A stretch of 64,000 bases of DNA from Rhodococcus tukisamuensis NBRC 100609 (GTDB lineage: Bacteria; Actinomycetota; Actinomycetes; Mycobacteriales; Mycobacteriaceae), in assembly GCF_001894985.1 (NCBI RefSeq), contig NZ_BCXG01000023.1, positions 1-64,000 on the forward strand. The letters run 5' to 3'. Position 1 is the first letter of the stretch. Each line of letters begins with the position of its first letter. The notes beneath the pieces are model-generated. The model was given only the letters and a program-made list of their open reading frames with translations, did no database searches and had not been told where the DNA came from. Below, one piece after another: positions 26,785 through 35,296 of the stretch. The position numbers were made by a program, and so were the translations under genes.

Positions 26785-28481
26785 GAGCGTTCTCCCCTGC
26801 TGGCGGTGGCGGCGGACAGGAAGGGCAGGAACGGGGGCACCTCGTCGGGGTCACAGGTGACGGAGACGAACGCCGGACCCGGGACGTGCGCGGCGTCGGC
26901 GAGGGCGCGACCGAGTTCCGGCGCGGTGGCGGCCTCGCGGGCGAACAGCGTCGGGAACATCGCGGCCAGGCCCGCACCGGGGAACGCGGGCTGAAACCTG
27001 TTGAAGCTGTAGTCGCCCCGGTAGAGCAACTGTTCCCGGGTGACGCACATGGCGTGCGCGTTGTTGTTGAACACCACGAAGGTGACGGGCAACTGGTGCT
27101 CGACCGCCGTGTGCACCTCCATGCCGTGCATGTAGAACGCGCCGTCCCCGGCGATGACGAAGGTGCGCCTGCGGCGCGCGAAAGCGGACCCGATCCCGGC
27201 GCCGAAGGCGTACCCCATCCCCCCCATGCCGAGCGCGACCACGAACCGGCCGCCCACGGTCGCCGGGAGGTGGTGCACCACGGCCGCCCCGGTATTCCCG
27301 GCGTCGGCGACCACGTCCGCCCCCGCCGGCAGGTGCCGGGCGACGATCGCGACCGCGTCGCGGTACCGCAACCCGGGGCCGGTCGCCGGCGGAACCGCGA
27401 GGCTGGAGAGCGCGGGCGGTTGGGTGTCGGCCCCGCCGCGCCCCGGGCCGAGCGCGTCGACCAGGTGCCGGAGGGAGTGACGCAGGTCCAGGCTGATCGT
27501 GTGCGACGACGCCAGGAAGGGCGGCGCGTGGCCGAGCGAGGCCACCCGCGCGGCGTGCAACCCGTCCTCGAGCCCGGTCCGGGCGAACACCGGCATCCGG
27601 GTCCCGACCAGCAGGCACAGGTCCGCGTACCGCAGCGCGTCCACCAGCTCCGGGTGGCCCATGCTGCCCGCCACGCCGCAGTAGCCGTGGCTGCGTGCGT
27701 CCACCACGTCCTTGGCGTCGGGGGTCACCCCCACCGAGGCGTCCAGGGCGCTCACCAGTTCGGCGAGTTCGCCGCGGGCGTCGGCCCGGGCCACCTCGTC
27801 GCCGGCGATCACCAGGATCTTGCCGCGGTCCCGGGCAAGGGAGAGCAGCCTGACCAGCCGGCCCATCCCGAGCTTGTCCTGCGCCACCGCGGGCCGCGGG
27901 TGGATCGGGGCGCAGGCACCGGGGGCGATGTGCGCCTGCTGCACGTCCTTCGGGATCAGCAGCACCGCCGGGCCGCCGCGCAGTGCGGCGGAGACCGCCC
28001 GCGTCAGGTGCAGGCCCACGCCCTCGGACCGCTCGACGCGGGCGCAGTACCGGGAGACCTCCGCGAACAACCGGGCGGCGTCGATCGAGCCCGCCCGGCC
28101 GCTCGAGTCCTGGAAGCCGCCGTGCCCCTCCAGCGCGGTCGGCGGCTGACCGACGAGGGCCAGCACCGGGACCCGGGACGCGAAGGCCTCACCGAGGCCC
28201 GGCACCAGGTTCAGCGCACCGCCGCCGGAGGTGGCGACCACCACGCCGAGACCGCCGCCGCCGCGCGCGTAGCCGTCGGCCATCGTCGCCGCCGAGAACT
28301 CGTGCTTGGCGACGATGCCGACGACGTGACGCCGCGTGCGGCCCAGCGCGTCGTAGACGTCCTCGATGTTCGCGCCGTCCACCCCGAAGACGTGCCGGAC
28401 CCCGAGGTCCGCGACCGCGTCGACCAGGTAGTCGGCGACGCGTCCCTGCGGGCGCACGTCGCGAGGGTCGGTCTGTCTCAT
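26781..28481 (-). CDS. Thiamine diphosphate-dependent enzyme, acetolactate synthase-like
   Basis: A 566-residue ThDP enzyme with the three-domain PYR-central-PP layout. The activating Glu61 is in VAKHEFSAATMADGYARG. The ThDP/metal motif starts with GDGAF and ends with NNNAH (about residues 440-470). It is not a standard IlvB: the substrate-binding residues differ and no small subunit is nearby. Such enzymes decarboxylate 2-oxo acids and may join the acyl anion to an acceptor. The start at 28481 has GGAGG upstream. It follows rslA by 42 bp on the same strand and heads a coupled operon, so SigL control is possible. Confidence 0.8.
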   Translation of the reverse strand: MRQTDPRDVRPQGRVADYLVDAVADLGVRHVFGVDGANIEDVYDALGRTRRHVVGIVAKHEFSAATMADGYARGGGGLGVVVATSGGGALNLVPGLGEAFASRVPVLALVGQPPTALEGHGGFQDSSGRAGSIDAARLFAEVSRYCARVERSEGVGLHLTRAVSAALRGGPAVLLIPKDVQQAHIAPGACAPIHPRPAVAQDKLGMGRLVRLLSLARDRGKILVIAGDEVARADARGELAELVSALDASVGVTPDAKDVVDARSHGYCGVAGSMGHPELVDALRYADLCLLVGTRMPVFARTGLEDGLHAARVASLGHAPPFLASSHTISLDLRHSLRHLVDALGPGRGGADTQPPALSSLAVPPATGPGLRYRDAVAIVARHLPAGADVVADAGNTGAAVVHHLPATVGGRFVVALGMGGMGYAFGAGIGSAFARRRRTFVIAGDGAFYMHGMEVHTAVEHQLPVTFVVFNNNAHAMCVTREQLLYRGDYSFNRFQPAFPGAGLAAMFPTLFAREAATAPELGRALADAAHVPGPAFVSVTCDPDEVPPFLPFLSAATASRGERS

Positions 28482-28523
28482 CGGTACACCTCCGTCTCCT
28501 CGGTACAACTCCGGGCCGCGGCG

Positions 28524-29261
28524 TCAGAAGGTACTCGAGAGGAGCACCTGATCCGTTGCGACGGAACGGATGTCGATGCTGGCGATCCACGGCATCGGGA
28601 CGCTGGTGGTGGCCGACGGTGTCACCGTCTGACCGGCCCCGGCGGTCCAGGTGGCGAGCTGGGTGACGGCACCGGTCTTGTCGGTGACCACCAGCGCGTA
28701 CTCCCGGCTGCCGTAGCCGTAGCCGCCGTCGGGGGCGGCCGGGTACCGGCACGTCACGTCGACGCGGGTGCCCCACTCCTGGGCCACGAGCGAGACCTCC
28801 GCGGTCAACGGGCTCGGCGTCACCGCGTCCATCGGGCGCGCCGTGACCGGGGCGGACGGGCCGGGCGGGACATCCGGGGCAGGCCCCTCCGAGGCGGCGG
28901 GCAGCACCACCGCGACACCGACTGCGGCGGCCGCCGCGGCCGTTGCGACCCCGCCGACCAGGACCAGCCTGCGGCGACGACGGTGCGGGCGGGCGCGGGT
29001 CATCAGCCTCGGCAGCAGGTCGGCGGGCGGCTCGGCGGGTTCGACGGCGCCGCCGCCGACCGGGTCGTCACCGAACTCGAGGGCGGTCGACGCCGGCACC
29101 TTGCCGAGCAGGCCCGGCATGCCGGCGACCTCCGCGACCGCCACGGCGCAGGTGTCGCAGGCGGTCAGGTGCCGCTCGAACTCGAGGCGCTCGTCGGATG
29201 TGAGCGCACCGAGCACGTAGGCGGCGTCCCAGCGGGCGTACGGGTCCAGTTCGATGCTCAT
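28524..29261 (-). CDS. rslA: Anti-sigma factor RslA
   Basis: A 245-residue single-pass membrane anti-sigma factor. The cytoplasmic N-terminus has the zinc anti-sigma motif HLTACDTC (about 31-38). A transmembrane helix lies near 98-120 and an extracytoplasmic domain follows, similar to RskA-type proteins. It would hold SigL inactive until an envelope or redox signal. Its ATG overlaps the sigL stop by 4 nt, the standard sigma/anti-sigma coupling. In Mycobacterium tuberculosis the orthologous pair is sigL-rslA. Confidence 0.88.
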   Translation of the reverse strand: MSIELDPYARWDAAYVLGALTSDERLEFERHLTACDTCAVAVAEVAGMPGLLGKVPASTALEFGDDPVGGGAVEPAEPPADLLPRLMTRARPHRRRRRLVLVGGVATAAAAAAVGVAVVLPAASEGPAPDVPPGPSAPVTARPMDAVTPSPLTAEVSLVAQEWGTRVDVTCRYPAAPDGGYGYGSREYALVVTDKTGAVTQLATWTAGAGQTVTPSATTSVPMPWIASIDIRSVATDQVLLSSTF

Positions 29262-29764
29262 TGCGTCACCCCCATTTCCTGAAGAATCAGTCGTAATGCC
29301 CTCAGCGCGTAGTGCATCCGCGACTTCACCGTCCCGTCGGGGATCTCCAGCTCCTCGGCGATCTGGTGGGTGGACATCCCGCGGTAGTAGGCCCGGACCA
29401 GCACCCCGCGGTGCTCGGGGGTCAGCCCGGCGAGGGCGTCCGCGACCAGCCAGGCGTCCAGCGCGGCGTCGGTGCCGTCCGGGCTCGCCTGCTCCGGCGG
29501 CGAGTCGGTGCCGAACTCGCGTTTCGAGCGGGCGCTGCGGTACTGGTCGAACACGAGGTTCCGGGCCACGGTGAACAGCCACGCCCGCGCCGAGTTCTCG
29601 CTCTGGTCCAGCACCCGTGGGTGCTGCCAGGCGCGCAGCAACGTCTCCTGCACCACGTCCTCGGCCCGGGCCCGGTCGCCGGTCAGCCGCATCGCGTACC
29701 GCCACAACGCGGCCGCGTGCTCGCCGTACAGAACGCGCATGAGTTCGGCCTGGTCCTGCGGCAT
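29258..29764 (-). CDS. sigL: ECF sigma factor SigL
   Basis: A 168-residue ECF sigma factor with region 2 (about 8-75, including RAEDVVQETLLRAWQHP) and region 4 (about 110-160, STHQIAEELEIPDGTVKSR). It is very similar to mycobacterial SigL, down to the final ALRLILQEMGVTQ. SigL directs envelope-modification and polyketide-type lipid genes in mycobacteria. The start at 29764 has GGAGG 7 nt upstream. A SigL-type promoter lies directly before it, so it is autoregulated. Confidence 0.92.
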   Translation of the reverse strand: MPQDQAELMRVLYGEHAAALWRYAMRLTGDRARAEDVVQETLLRAWQHPRVLDQSENSARAWLFTVARNLVFDQYRSARSKREFGTDSPPEQASPDGTDAALDAWLVADALAGLTPEHRGVLVRAYYRGMSTHQIAEELEIPDGTVKSRMHYALRALRLILQEMGVTQ

Positions 29765-29782
29765 CGGGCACCTCCAGTGGTA

Positions 29783-29810
29783 CACACGCCGCCGGCGCTC
29801 GGGTGGTTCA
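29783..29810 (-). promoter_or_regulatory. SigL-type autoregulatory promoter
   Basis: On the minus strand TGAACC (29805-29810) is followed after 16 bp by CGTGTG (29783-29788). This fits the SigL consensus described in mycobacteria (TGAACC, about 16-18 bp, CGTGTC). It lies 19 bp upstream of the sigL start. Nothing else is visible in the gap to yqgE. Confidence 0.75.
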
Positions 29811-29860
29811 CGCCGACCGGACGGTTCCGCCCTTCACGAGGTCGGTCGAGCGGGGGCGGC

Positions 29861-30466
29861 TCAGTTCCGCTCGACGTCTATCGGGTGGGTGGCGCGCAGC
29901 GCCAGCGGCAGCGGCTGACGCCGGAGCACCTGCGCCCACAGGTCCGTGCGCGGCGGCCCGATCACGTCGGACGGCAGCGCCGACAGGACGGTCCAGTCGG
30001 CGCGCTCGAGCTCGCCGTCCAGCTGGCCCATCGTCCAGCCCGAGTAGCCGGCGAACACCCGCGCGCCCTCGACCAACGGACCGACCTGGTCCGGGTCGCA
30101 GTCGAGGTCCACCATCACCACCCGGCCGTGCACCCGCCGCAGCCCCTCCACACCTTCGATGACGGCCCCGGTGCGCAGGGTGGCCAGGCACAGGGCGGCG
30201 TCACGTTTGACGGGTCCGCCGACGAACAGCGCCCGCGGGCGGGCGCACAGGTCGGCCCACTGCGGCAGCACGGTGTGCACCGCGGTGGCGCTGGCACGGT
30301 TGAGGACCACGCCGAGACTGCCCGCGTCGTTGTGCTCGATGACGTAGACCACGGTGCGCCGGAACGCCGGTTCGGTGAGGTCGGTGGCGGAGACCAGCAG
30401 GCTGCCGGGACGCACGACCGGTTCAGTCGAGGCCATTCGGTCGTCGGGCTCGTCTGCGTACTCCAC
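29861..30466 (-). CDS. YqgE/AlgH family protein
   Basis: A 201-residue YqgE/AlgH protein. The conserved core includes PGSLLVSATDL near residue 20, VIEHNDAGSLGVVLNR (about 42-57), FVGGPVKRDA (about 81-90) and FAGYSGWTMGQLDGEL (about 138-153). The family is widespread and structurally known, but its molecular role is not settled. The M. tuberculosis orthologue (Rv0038) sits in the same leuS neighbourhood. The GTG start at 30466 is the earliest; an internal ATG 30 nt later is possible. Confidence 0.88.
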   Translation of the reverse strand: MEYADEPDDRMASTEPVVRPGSLLVSATDLTEPAFRRTVVYVIEHNDAGSLGVVLNRASATAVHTVLPQWADLCARPRALFVGGPVKRDAALCLATLRTGAVIEGVEGLRRVHGRVVMVDLDCDPDQVGPLVEGARVFAGYSGWTMGQLDGELERADWTVLSALPSDVIGPPRTDLWAQVLRRQPLPLALRATHPIDVERN

Positions 30467-30520
30467 CGGACAATCATCGCACCGCGGACCGGCCGGACAC
30501 AGCCCGGCGCGGCGCGACGG

Positions 30521-31219
30521 TCACCCAAGCAGGCCGACCGTCTCGGCGAGCACCGACAGGTGGTGATCGAAGAGCGACCGCGGGTCGGTGAAGGTGTCGG
30601 GGCCGTACTGCCCGAAGACCTCGAAGTTGACGGCACCGAAGAGCGACGACCACACCAGCACCCCGCGCAGGAGCACCTCGTCGGGCAGGTCGAGGCCCAG
30701 CTCGGCGCGGATCGCGACGAGGTTCTCGCGCAGCGGCGGCGCCGCGGCGGGGGCGGACACCGGCCGCAGCAGGCCGGCGCGGTGCGCGTCGTCGATGAGG
30801 CTCACCAGGGCGTTGACCACCCGGGTGCCCGGCCCCGTGGTGCGCTCGGCGGGCGCCCGGTAGCCGGGCACCGGGCTGCCGAAAAGCAGTCCGTAGCAAG
30901 CCTTCTCCCGCAACGCCCAGTCCCGGACGGCATGACCCAGGGCATGGAAGCGGGCACGCGGACTGTCGGCGGGTGCGGCGCCGAGCGCTGCCGCCGCGGC
31001 GTCGCCGAGCTCGGTGTAGCCCTCGACCACCAGCAGGGTGAGCAGCTCGTCGCGACTCTTGACGTACCGGTACACGGCGGACGAGACGACGCCGAGGTCG
31101 CGGGCCACGGCGCGCAGCGACAGCGCCGCCGCCCCGTCGCGGGCCAGGTGCTCGCGGCCGATCCGGGTGATGTCGGCCAGGGTCTGTTCGCGGGCACGGG
31201 CGCGGGGGGTACCGGTCAC
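30521..31219 (-). CDS. TetR-family regulator
   Basis: A 232-residue TetR regulator. The DNA-binding helices are at about residues 12-57 (ALSLRAVARDLGVVSSAVYRY), followed by a TetR_C-type ligand domain. It is divergent from an NAD(P)-binding epimerase-like gene, and the gap carries two copies of a 15-bp palindrome (31262-31276 and 31310-31324). It very probably represses itself and the epimerase gene. The ligand is unknown. Confidence 0.88.
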   Translation of the reverse strand: MTGTPRARAREQTLADITRIGREHLARDGAAALSLRAVARDLGVVSSAVYRYVKSRDELLTLLVVEGYTELGDAAAAALGAAPADSPRARFHALGHAVRDWALREKACYGLLFGSPVPGYRAPAERTTGPGTRVVNALVSLIDDAHRAGLLRPVSAPAAAPPLRENLVAIRAELGLDLPDEVLLRGVLVWSSLFGAVNFEVFGQYGPDTFTDPRSLFDHHLSVLAETVGLLG

Positions 31220-31261
31220 GCCGTCCAGGGTGAACCCCGTTCGTGAGCACTGTCAACTTTA

Positions 31262-31276
31262 GAGAGCACTGCTCTT
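31262..31276. promoter_or_regulatory. TetR operator 1
   Basis: GAGAGCACTGCTCTT centres on the palindrome AGAGCA-C-TGCTCT. It abuts a TTGACA -35 box at 31275-31280 pointing to the epimerase gene, so bound repressor would block that promoter. Confidence 0.72.
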
Positions 31277-31309
31277 GACAAGGGGGCGTCCGTGGCGCAC
31301 TGTTGATTC

Positions 31310-31324
31310 GAGAGCAGTGCTCTC
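31310..31324. promoter_or_regulatory. TetR operator 2
   Basis: GAGAGCAGTGCTCTC is a perfect odd-length palindrome and differs from operator 1 mainly at the centre. The centres are 48 bp apart. It lies 32 bp upstream of the epimerase start. Confidence 0.75.
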
Positions 31325-31355
31325 AATGAACCCAGACGGACAGGATGTGATCACG

Positions 31356-32303
31356 ATGTCGGCAGTACAGGTGGTGACCGGGGCAGGCCCGGTCGGGTGG
31401 ACGGTCGCGCAGCAACTCGCCGACCGGGGCCACACCGTGCGGGTGCTCACCCGCTCCGGGTCCGGGCCGGAGCACCCCGGCGTGCGGCGGATGCGGGTGG
31501 ACGTCTCCCGACCCGGGGCACTCGACGACGCGCTCGACGGCGCCGCGGCTGTGTTCCACTGCACCCACGGCTCCGCATACTCGGCGGCTGCCTGGCGGCG
31601 CGAGTTGCCGAGCACCGAACGCGAGGTACTGGCGGCCGCCGGCCGGGCCGGAGCGGTGGCGGTGTTCCCCGAGAGCCTCTACTCCTACGGCCGGGTCGAC
31701 GGGCCGATCACCGAGGACACCCCCCGCGACGCCGCCACCGGCAAGCTCGGGGTCCGCACCGAGCTGCTGCGCCAGCGCGCGGACTCCGCAACCCCGACGG
31801 TGAGCGTCGCCGCCTCGGACTTCTTCGGGCCACGCGCACTGATGGCGCACGCGGGGGAGCGAATGGTCCCGAAGATCTTGGCGGGCAAGACGGTTCGAGT
31901 ACTGGCCGCGCTGGACGTCCCGCACTCCTTCACCTACGTGCCGGACCTCGCGGCCGCGATGATCGCCGCCGCCGCGGATCCGGCGCGGTGGAACACCGTG
32001 CTGCACGCGCCGACCGGGCCTGCGCTCACCCAGCGGGAGATGGTGCATGCCTTCGCCGCCGCGGCCGGTGTCGACGACCCCCGCGTGGGGGTGCTGCCGG
32101 CCTGGTTGATCCGCGCCGCCGGCCGGGTGCACGGCGAGACCCGCGAGCTCGCCGAGACGCTGTACCAGTTCGAGCGGCCGTTCGTCCTGGACTCCGCGCG
32201 CAGCGAACGCCTGCTCGGCCTGGCGCCGACGCCGCTGCCCGAGGCGGCCGCCGCCACCGTCGCCTGGTGGCGGGCGCGGGACCGGGTGACCGCCGCGCGA
32301 TAA
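31356..32303 (+). CDS. NAD(P)-binding epimerase/dehydratase-like protein
   Basis: A 315-residue short-chain dehydrogenase of the extended (NAD-dependent epimerase) type. The cofactor site is TGAGPVGWTV (about 7-16). The active-site Tyr is probably in ESLYSYGRV, though the YxxxK pattern is not clean. The start at 31356 is chosen for its AGGA site 10 nt upstream and the fold's usual onset; an ATG at 31326 is possible. Two TetR operators precede it, so the divergent regulator likely controls it. The substrate is unknown. Confidence 0.82.
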   Translation: MSAVQVVTGAGPVGWTVAQQLADRGHTVRVLTRSGSGPEHPGVRRMRVDVSRPGALDDALDGAAAVFHCTHGSAYSAAAWRRELPSTEREVLAAAGRAGAVAVFPESLYSYGRVDGPITEDTPRDAATGKLGVRTELLRQRADSATPTVSVAASDFFGPRALMAHAGERMVPKILAGKTVRVLAALDVPHSFTYVPDLAAAMIAAAADPARWNTVLHAPTGPALTQREMVHAFAAAAGVDDPRVGVLPAWLIRAAGRVHGETRELAETLYQFERPFVLDSARSERLLGLAPTPLPEAAAATVAWWRARDRVTAAR

Positions 32304-32312
32304 GGTCGCGCG

Positions 32313-33602
32313 GTGGTGGACTCGACGGCCGGACTCCTGCGCGCGGCACTGCGCGGCTCGCCCGGCCTCGGCCGCCTCGCCACCGTCCGGTTCGCCGGAC
32401 AGTTCGGCGACGGACTGTTCCAGGCCGCGCTCGGCGGCGCGATCCTGTTCAACCCGGAACGCGAGACCGAACCCCTCGCCATCGCCGCCGGGTTCGCGGT
32501 GCTGCTACTGCCCTACTCCCTGCTCGGCCCCTTCGCCGGCGCCCTGCTGGACCGCTGGGACCGCCGCGCCGTGCTGATGTGGGCGAACGTGCTGCGCGGC
32601 GTGCTGATCCTGTGCACCGCCGGCCTGCTGCTCACCGGGGCACCCGAGACCCCGCTGCTGCTGTTCGCCCTCGCCGCGGTCGGCGTCAGCCGGTTCGTCG
32701 GCGCCGGGGTGTCCGCAGCGCTGCCCCACGTGGTGCGCCAGTCATGGCTGGTACCAACAAATTCCGTGCTCGCCACCGCGGGGTCCGGCGTCGCCGCAGC
32801 CGGCGCGGCGGCGGCTGTCGCGGTGATCGGCCTGGTGGGGGCGGGCGACCGCGGCTCCGGGGTCGCCGTCGCGGTGGCAGCCGTCGGCTCCGCGGTGGGC
32901 GCCGTCGCCGCGGCCCGGTTCGCCCCGCGCGGTCTCGGCCCCGGCGATGCCGACCGACCCACGGCCGCACCCACCCGGAGGGCCGCCGTGCGCGCCGTCG
33001 CGGCCGGCCTGCGCACCGGCGCGACGGCGGTGTGGCTGGCGCCCGGGGTCACCACCGCGATGTGCGGCATCGGGGCGCACCGGATCGTGTTCGGCATCGA
33101 CACCCTGGTGATGGTGCTGGTGTTGCGGGACCCCGCCGCCCAGGGCTCGCTGCCGGGTGGCCTGGCCGGCTTTGGCGTCGCGGTCGGCGCCACCGCGACC
33201 GGGATGCTGCTGGCCGCGGCCCTCGCCCCGTTCCTGATACCCCGGCTCGGCCGGCCCCGCACGGTCGCGCTGGCGCTGGTGGCCGCCATCGTCGTGCAGC
33301 TGACCCTCATCTCCGCGCTCACCCAGCCGATGCTGTTGGCGGGCGCATTCCTGCTCGGCCTGGCCGGCCAGACCATCAAGCTCACCGGCGACGCCGCCAT
33401 GCAGATCGACATCGACGACGCCCGCCGGGGACAGGTGTTCGCGTTGCAGGACACCGTGTTCAACGTCGCGTTCATCGCCGCGATCGCCGCGGCGGCGACG
33501 GTGATCGCGCCCGACGGCCGGTCGCCGGGGCTGGTGCTCGCCGGTGCCGGGGTGTACGCGCTGGGACTGGTCGCCGTCGCCGCGAACTCCCTGCGGCGTT
33601 AA
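32313..33602 (+). CDS. MFS transporter
   Basis: A 429-residue major facilitator with about twelve hydrophobic helices. The loop after helix 2 has LLDRWDRRAVLMW (about 76-88), matching the MFS Asp-Arg motif. It corresponds in position to Rv0037c of M. tuberculosis, which also neighbours the yqgE-leuS block. The substrate is unknown; a drug-efflux-like role is common in this group. The GTG start lies 6 nt after TAAGGT, whose TAA also belongs to the preceding gene's stop, so a leaderless mRNA is likely. Confidence 0.85.
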   Translation: MVDSTAGLLRAALRGSPGLGRLATVRFAGQFGDGLFQAALGGAILFNPERETEPLAIAAGFAVLLLPYSLLGPFAGALLDRWDRRAVLMWANVLRGVLILCTAGLLLTGAPETPLLLFALAAVGVSRFVGAGVSAALPHVVRQSWLVPTNSVLATAGSGVAAAGAAAAVAVIGLVGAGDRGSGVAVAVAAVGSAVGAVAAARFAPRGLGPGDADRPTAAPTRRAAVRAVAAGLRTGATAVWLAPGVTTAMCGIGAHRIVFGIDTLVMVLVLRDPAAQGSLPGGLAGFGVAVGATATGMLLAAALAPFLIPRLGRPRTVALALVAAIVVQLTLISALTQPMLLAGAFLLGLAGQTIKLTGDAAMQIDIDDARRGQVFALQDTVFNVAFIAAIAAAATVIAPDGRSPGLVLAGAGVYALGLVAVAANSLRR

Positions 33603-33614
33603 CGCCTCGGCTGG

Positions 33615-34052
33615 TCAGTCGCCGGGCCGCGACGGATGTCGCCGGACGGCGTCGAGGCGGCCGTCGCCGTCGGTGTCCGACACGGCCACCTCCGGTGTCC
33701 CGTCGCCGTCCTCGTCCACCAGCACCGAGTGCGGGTCCGGGCCCCAGGACCACCCCGCCGGTTCCGTTTCCTGCTCGTGTGCCGGTCCGGGCACCTCGTG
33801 GTCCCAGGTCCCCAGGCCGCTCGGATCGGTGAAGTATCGAGTGCCGGGGCCGTCCACGTCGAGCACCGACCGGTCGGCGCGGCCGTCCCCGTCGCTGTCC
33901 CACATGGCGTCGTCGAGCAGGCCGTCGCCGTCGAAGTCCAGGCGGACCGCGTCGGTCGCGTCGTCGGCACCGATGCCCAAGTCCGCCACCGACTCCCAGA
34001 CGGACTGGTCGCCGTCGCCGGTCCCGAACGCGTACTCCACCACGAAGCCCAT
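33615..34052 (-). CDS. Asp/Gly-repeat protein (DUF6802-like)
   Basis: A 145-residue acidic protein made of repeated DxDGDG-type loops: DFDGDGLLDDAMWDSDGDGR (about 48-67) and DEDGDGTPEVAVSDTDGDGR (about 113-132). Such loops resemble EF-hand or dockerin calcium sites and occur in the actinobacterial DUF6802 proteins. No signal peptide is seen. The start at 34052 is preferred; a longer reading only adds Arg/Pro-rich sequence. A broken copy of its central part lies at 35951-36037. Confidence 0.75.
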   Translation of the reverse strand: MGFVVEYAFGTGDGDQSVWESVADLGIGADDATDAVRLDFDGDGLLDDAMWDSDGDGRADRSVLDVDGPGTRYFTDPSGLGTWDHEVPGPAHEQETEPAGWSWGPDPHSVLVDEDGDGTPEVAVSDTDGDGRLDAVRRHPSRPGD

Positions 34053-34087
34053 ACGTGTTGGACGCGGGAGGGTGCCCTGCGGTTCCG

Positions 34088-35296
34088 CTACCGCGCACGC
34101 CAGGGCGGGATCGCGGCGAGGGTGGCGGCGCGCAGCACCCACTCCGCGGGGCCGTAACGGTGCCGGCGCAGCCACCGTCGACTCATCTCCGCCTGGCACA
34201 GGAAGACCGCCGGCACGACGGCCAGGACCACCGGTGGCGACAGCCGGTCCACCAGCCCGAGGCCGTAGCCGGTGAACAGCACGCCAAGCACCACCGACTG
34301 GAGCAGGTAGTTGGTCAGCGCGATCCGGCCCATCGGGGCCAGCGCCCGCTCGATCCGTCCGCCCCGGACGGTCTGGAACAGCATGAGGGCGGCCACGACG
34401 TACGACGCGGTGAGCCCCGGGGCCGTCAGCTGGCCGAGGCCGAACGCGAACGTCTCGAGGCCTCCACCCGGCGCGTAGGCCGCGGCCAGCGCGTACGCGA
34501 CCGCTCCCGTCAACCCGACCGGCAACCCCAGCAACAGGATTCGGCGCATCAGCGGCCGGTACCCGTCCGGGTCCGCGAACACCCGCAGCCGCCCCGCGGC
34601 GAACCCGAACAGGAACATCGCCATCGCACTCGGCGCCTGCAGTGCCGCTACCGCCGCGAGCGTCGAGGGAAGGTGCCCGGAGTGGAACCCGAGCGTCGCT
34701 GCCGCATCGCCACCGAATCCGACCAGCTTGGCCGTCACGTCCGACGAGGGGGTGCCGCCGGCGTCACCCTCGGCGAGTTGCGCCAGCCCCAGCAGCATCC
34801 AGACGACGCCGACCGCAAGCACCAGACCGATGCCGACCTTGATCGCCCGGGCGGGGGGCATCCCCCGGCAGGCGAGCAGGGCCAGCCCCAGAACCGCGTA
34901 GGTGGAGAGGATCTCCCCGTAGTAGAGCACCGCGCCGTGCACCAGTCCGATGACGAGCAGCGCGCCCTGGCGACGCAGCATCCGGGGTACGAAGGCGGTC
35001 CCGGCGCGCTCCGCGGCCGCCATCTGCAGGGTGAAGCTGTACCCGAACAGGAACGAGAACAGCAGGTAGAACTTCGTCTCGAACAGCAGCGCAACCACGA
35101 AGCGCAGCGCGTGGTCCAACCCGGAGTCGAATGTCGGGTTCGACGACGGCGATGCGTAGTAGGGGTCCGCGAACGCCCAGATGTTGACCGCGAGGATGCC
35201 GAACAGGGCGAACCCACGAAGCGCATCCACGTTGAGGAGCCGAGGCGGCGGTGCGGACTCACCCGACACTGCAACGTTTTCGGTGCGGTCGCTCAC
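34088..35296 (-). CDS. DUF418-family membrane protein
   Basis: A 402-residue membrane protein with about ten helices. The N-terminus reads NVDALRGFALFGILAVNIWA, the classic DUF418 opening, and the C-terminal DUF418 core includes ALAPMGRIALTNYLLQS (about 322-338). The family resembles acyltransferase-3-like membrane proteins and its function is not established. The GTG start overlaps the stop of the TetR gene by 4 nt, so the pair forms an operon in which the regulator probably controls both. Confidence 0.87.
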   Translation of the reverse strand: MSDRTENVAVSGESAPPPRLLNVDALRGFALFGILAVNIWAFADPYYASPSSNPTFDSGLDHALRFVVALLFETKFYLLFSFLFGYSFTLQMAAAERAGTAFVPRMLRRQGALLVIGLVHGAVLYYGEILSTYAVLGLALLACRGMPPARAIKVGIGLVLAVGVVWMLLGLAQLAEGDAGGTPSSDVTAKLVGFGGDAAATLGFHSGHLPSTLAAVAALQAPSAMAMFLFGFAAGRLRVFADPDGYRPLMRRILLLGLPVGLTGAVAYALAAAYAPGGGLETFAFGLGQLTAPGLTASYVVAALMLFQTVRGGRIERALAPMGRIALTNYLLQSVVLGVLFTGYGLGLVDRLSPPVVLAVVPAVFLCQAEMSRRWLRRHRYGPAEWVLRAATLAAIPPWRAR

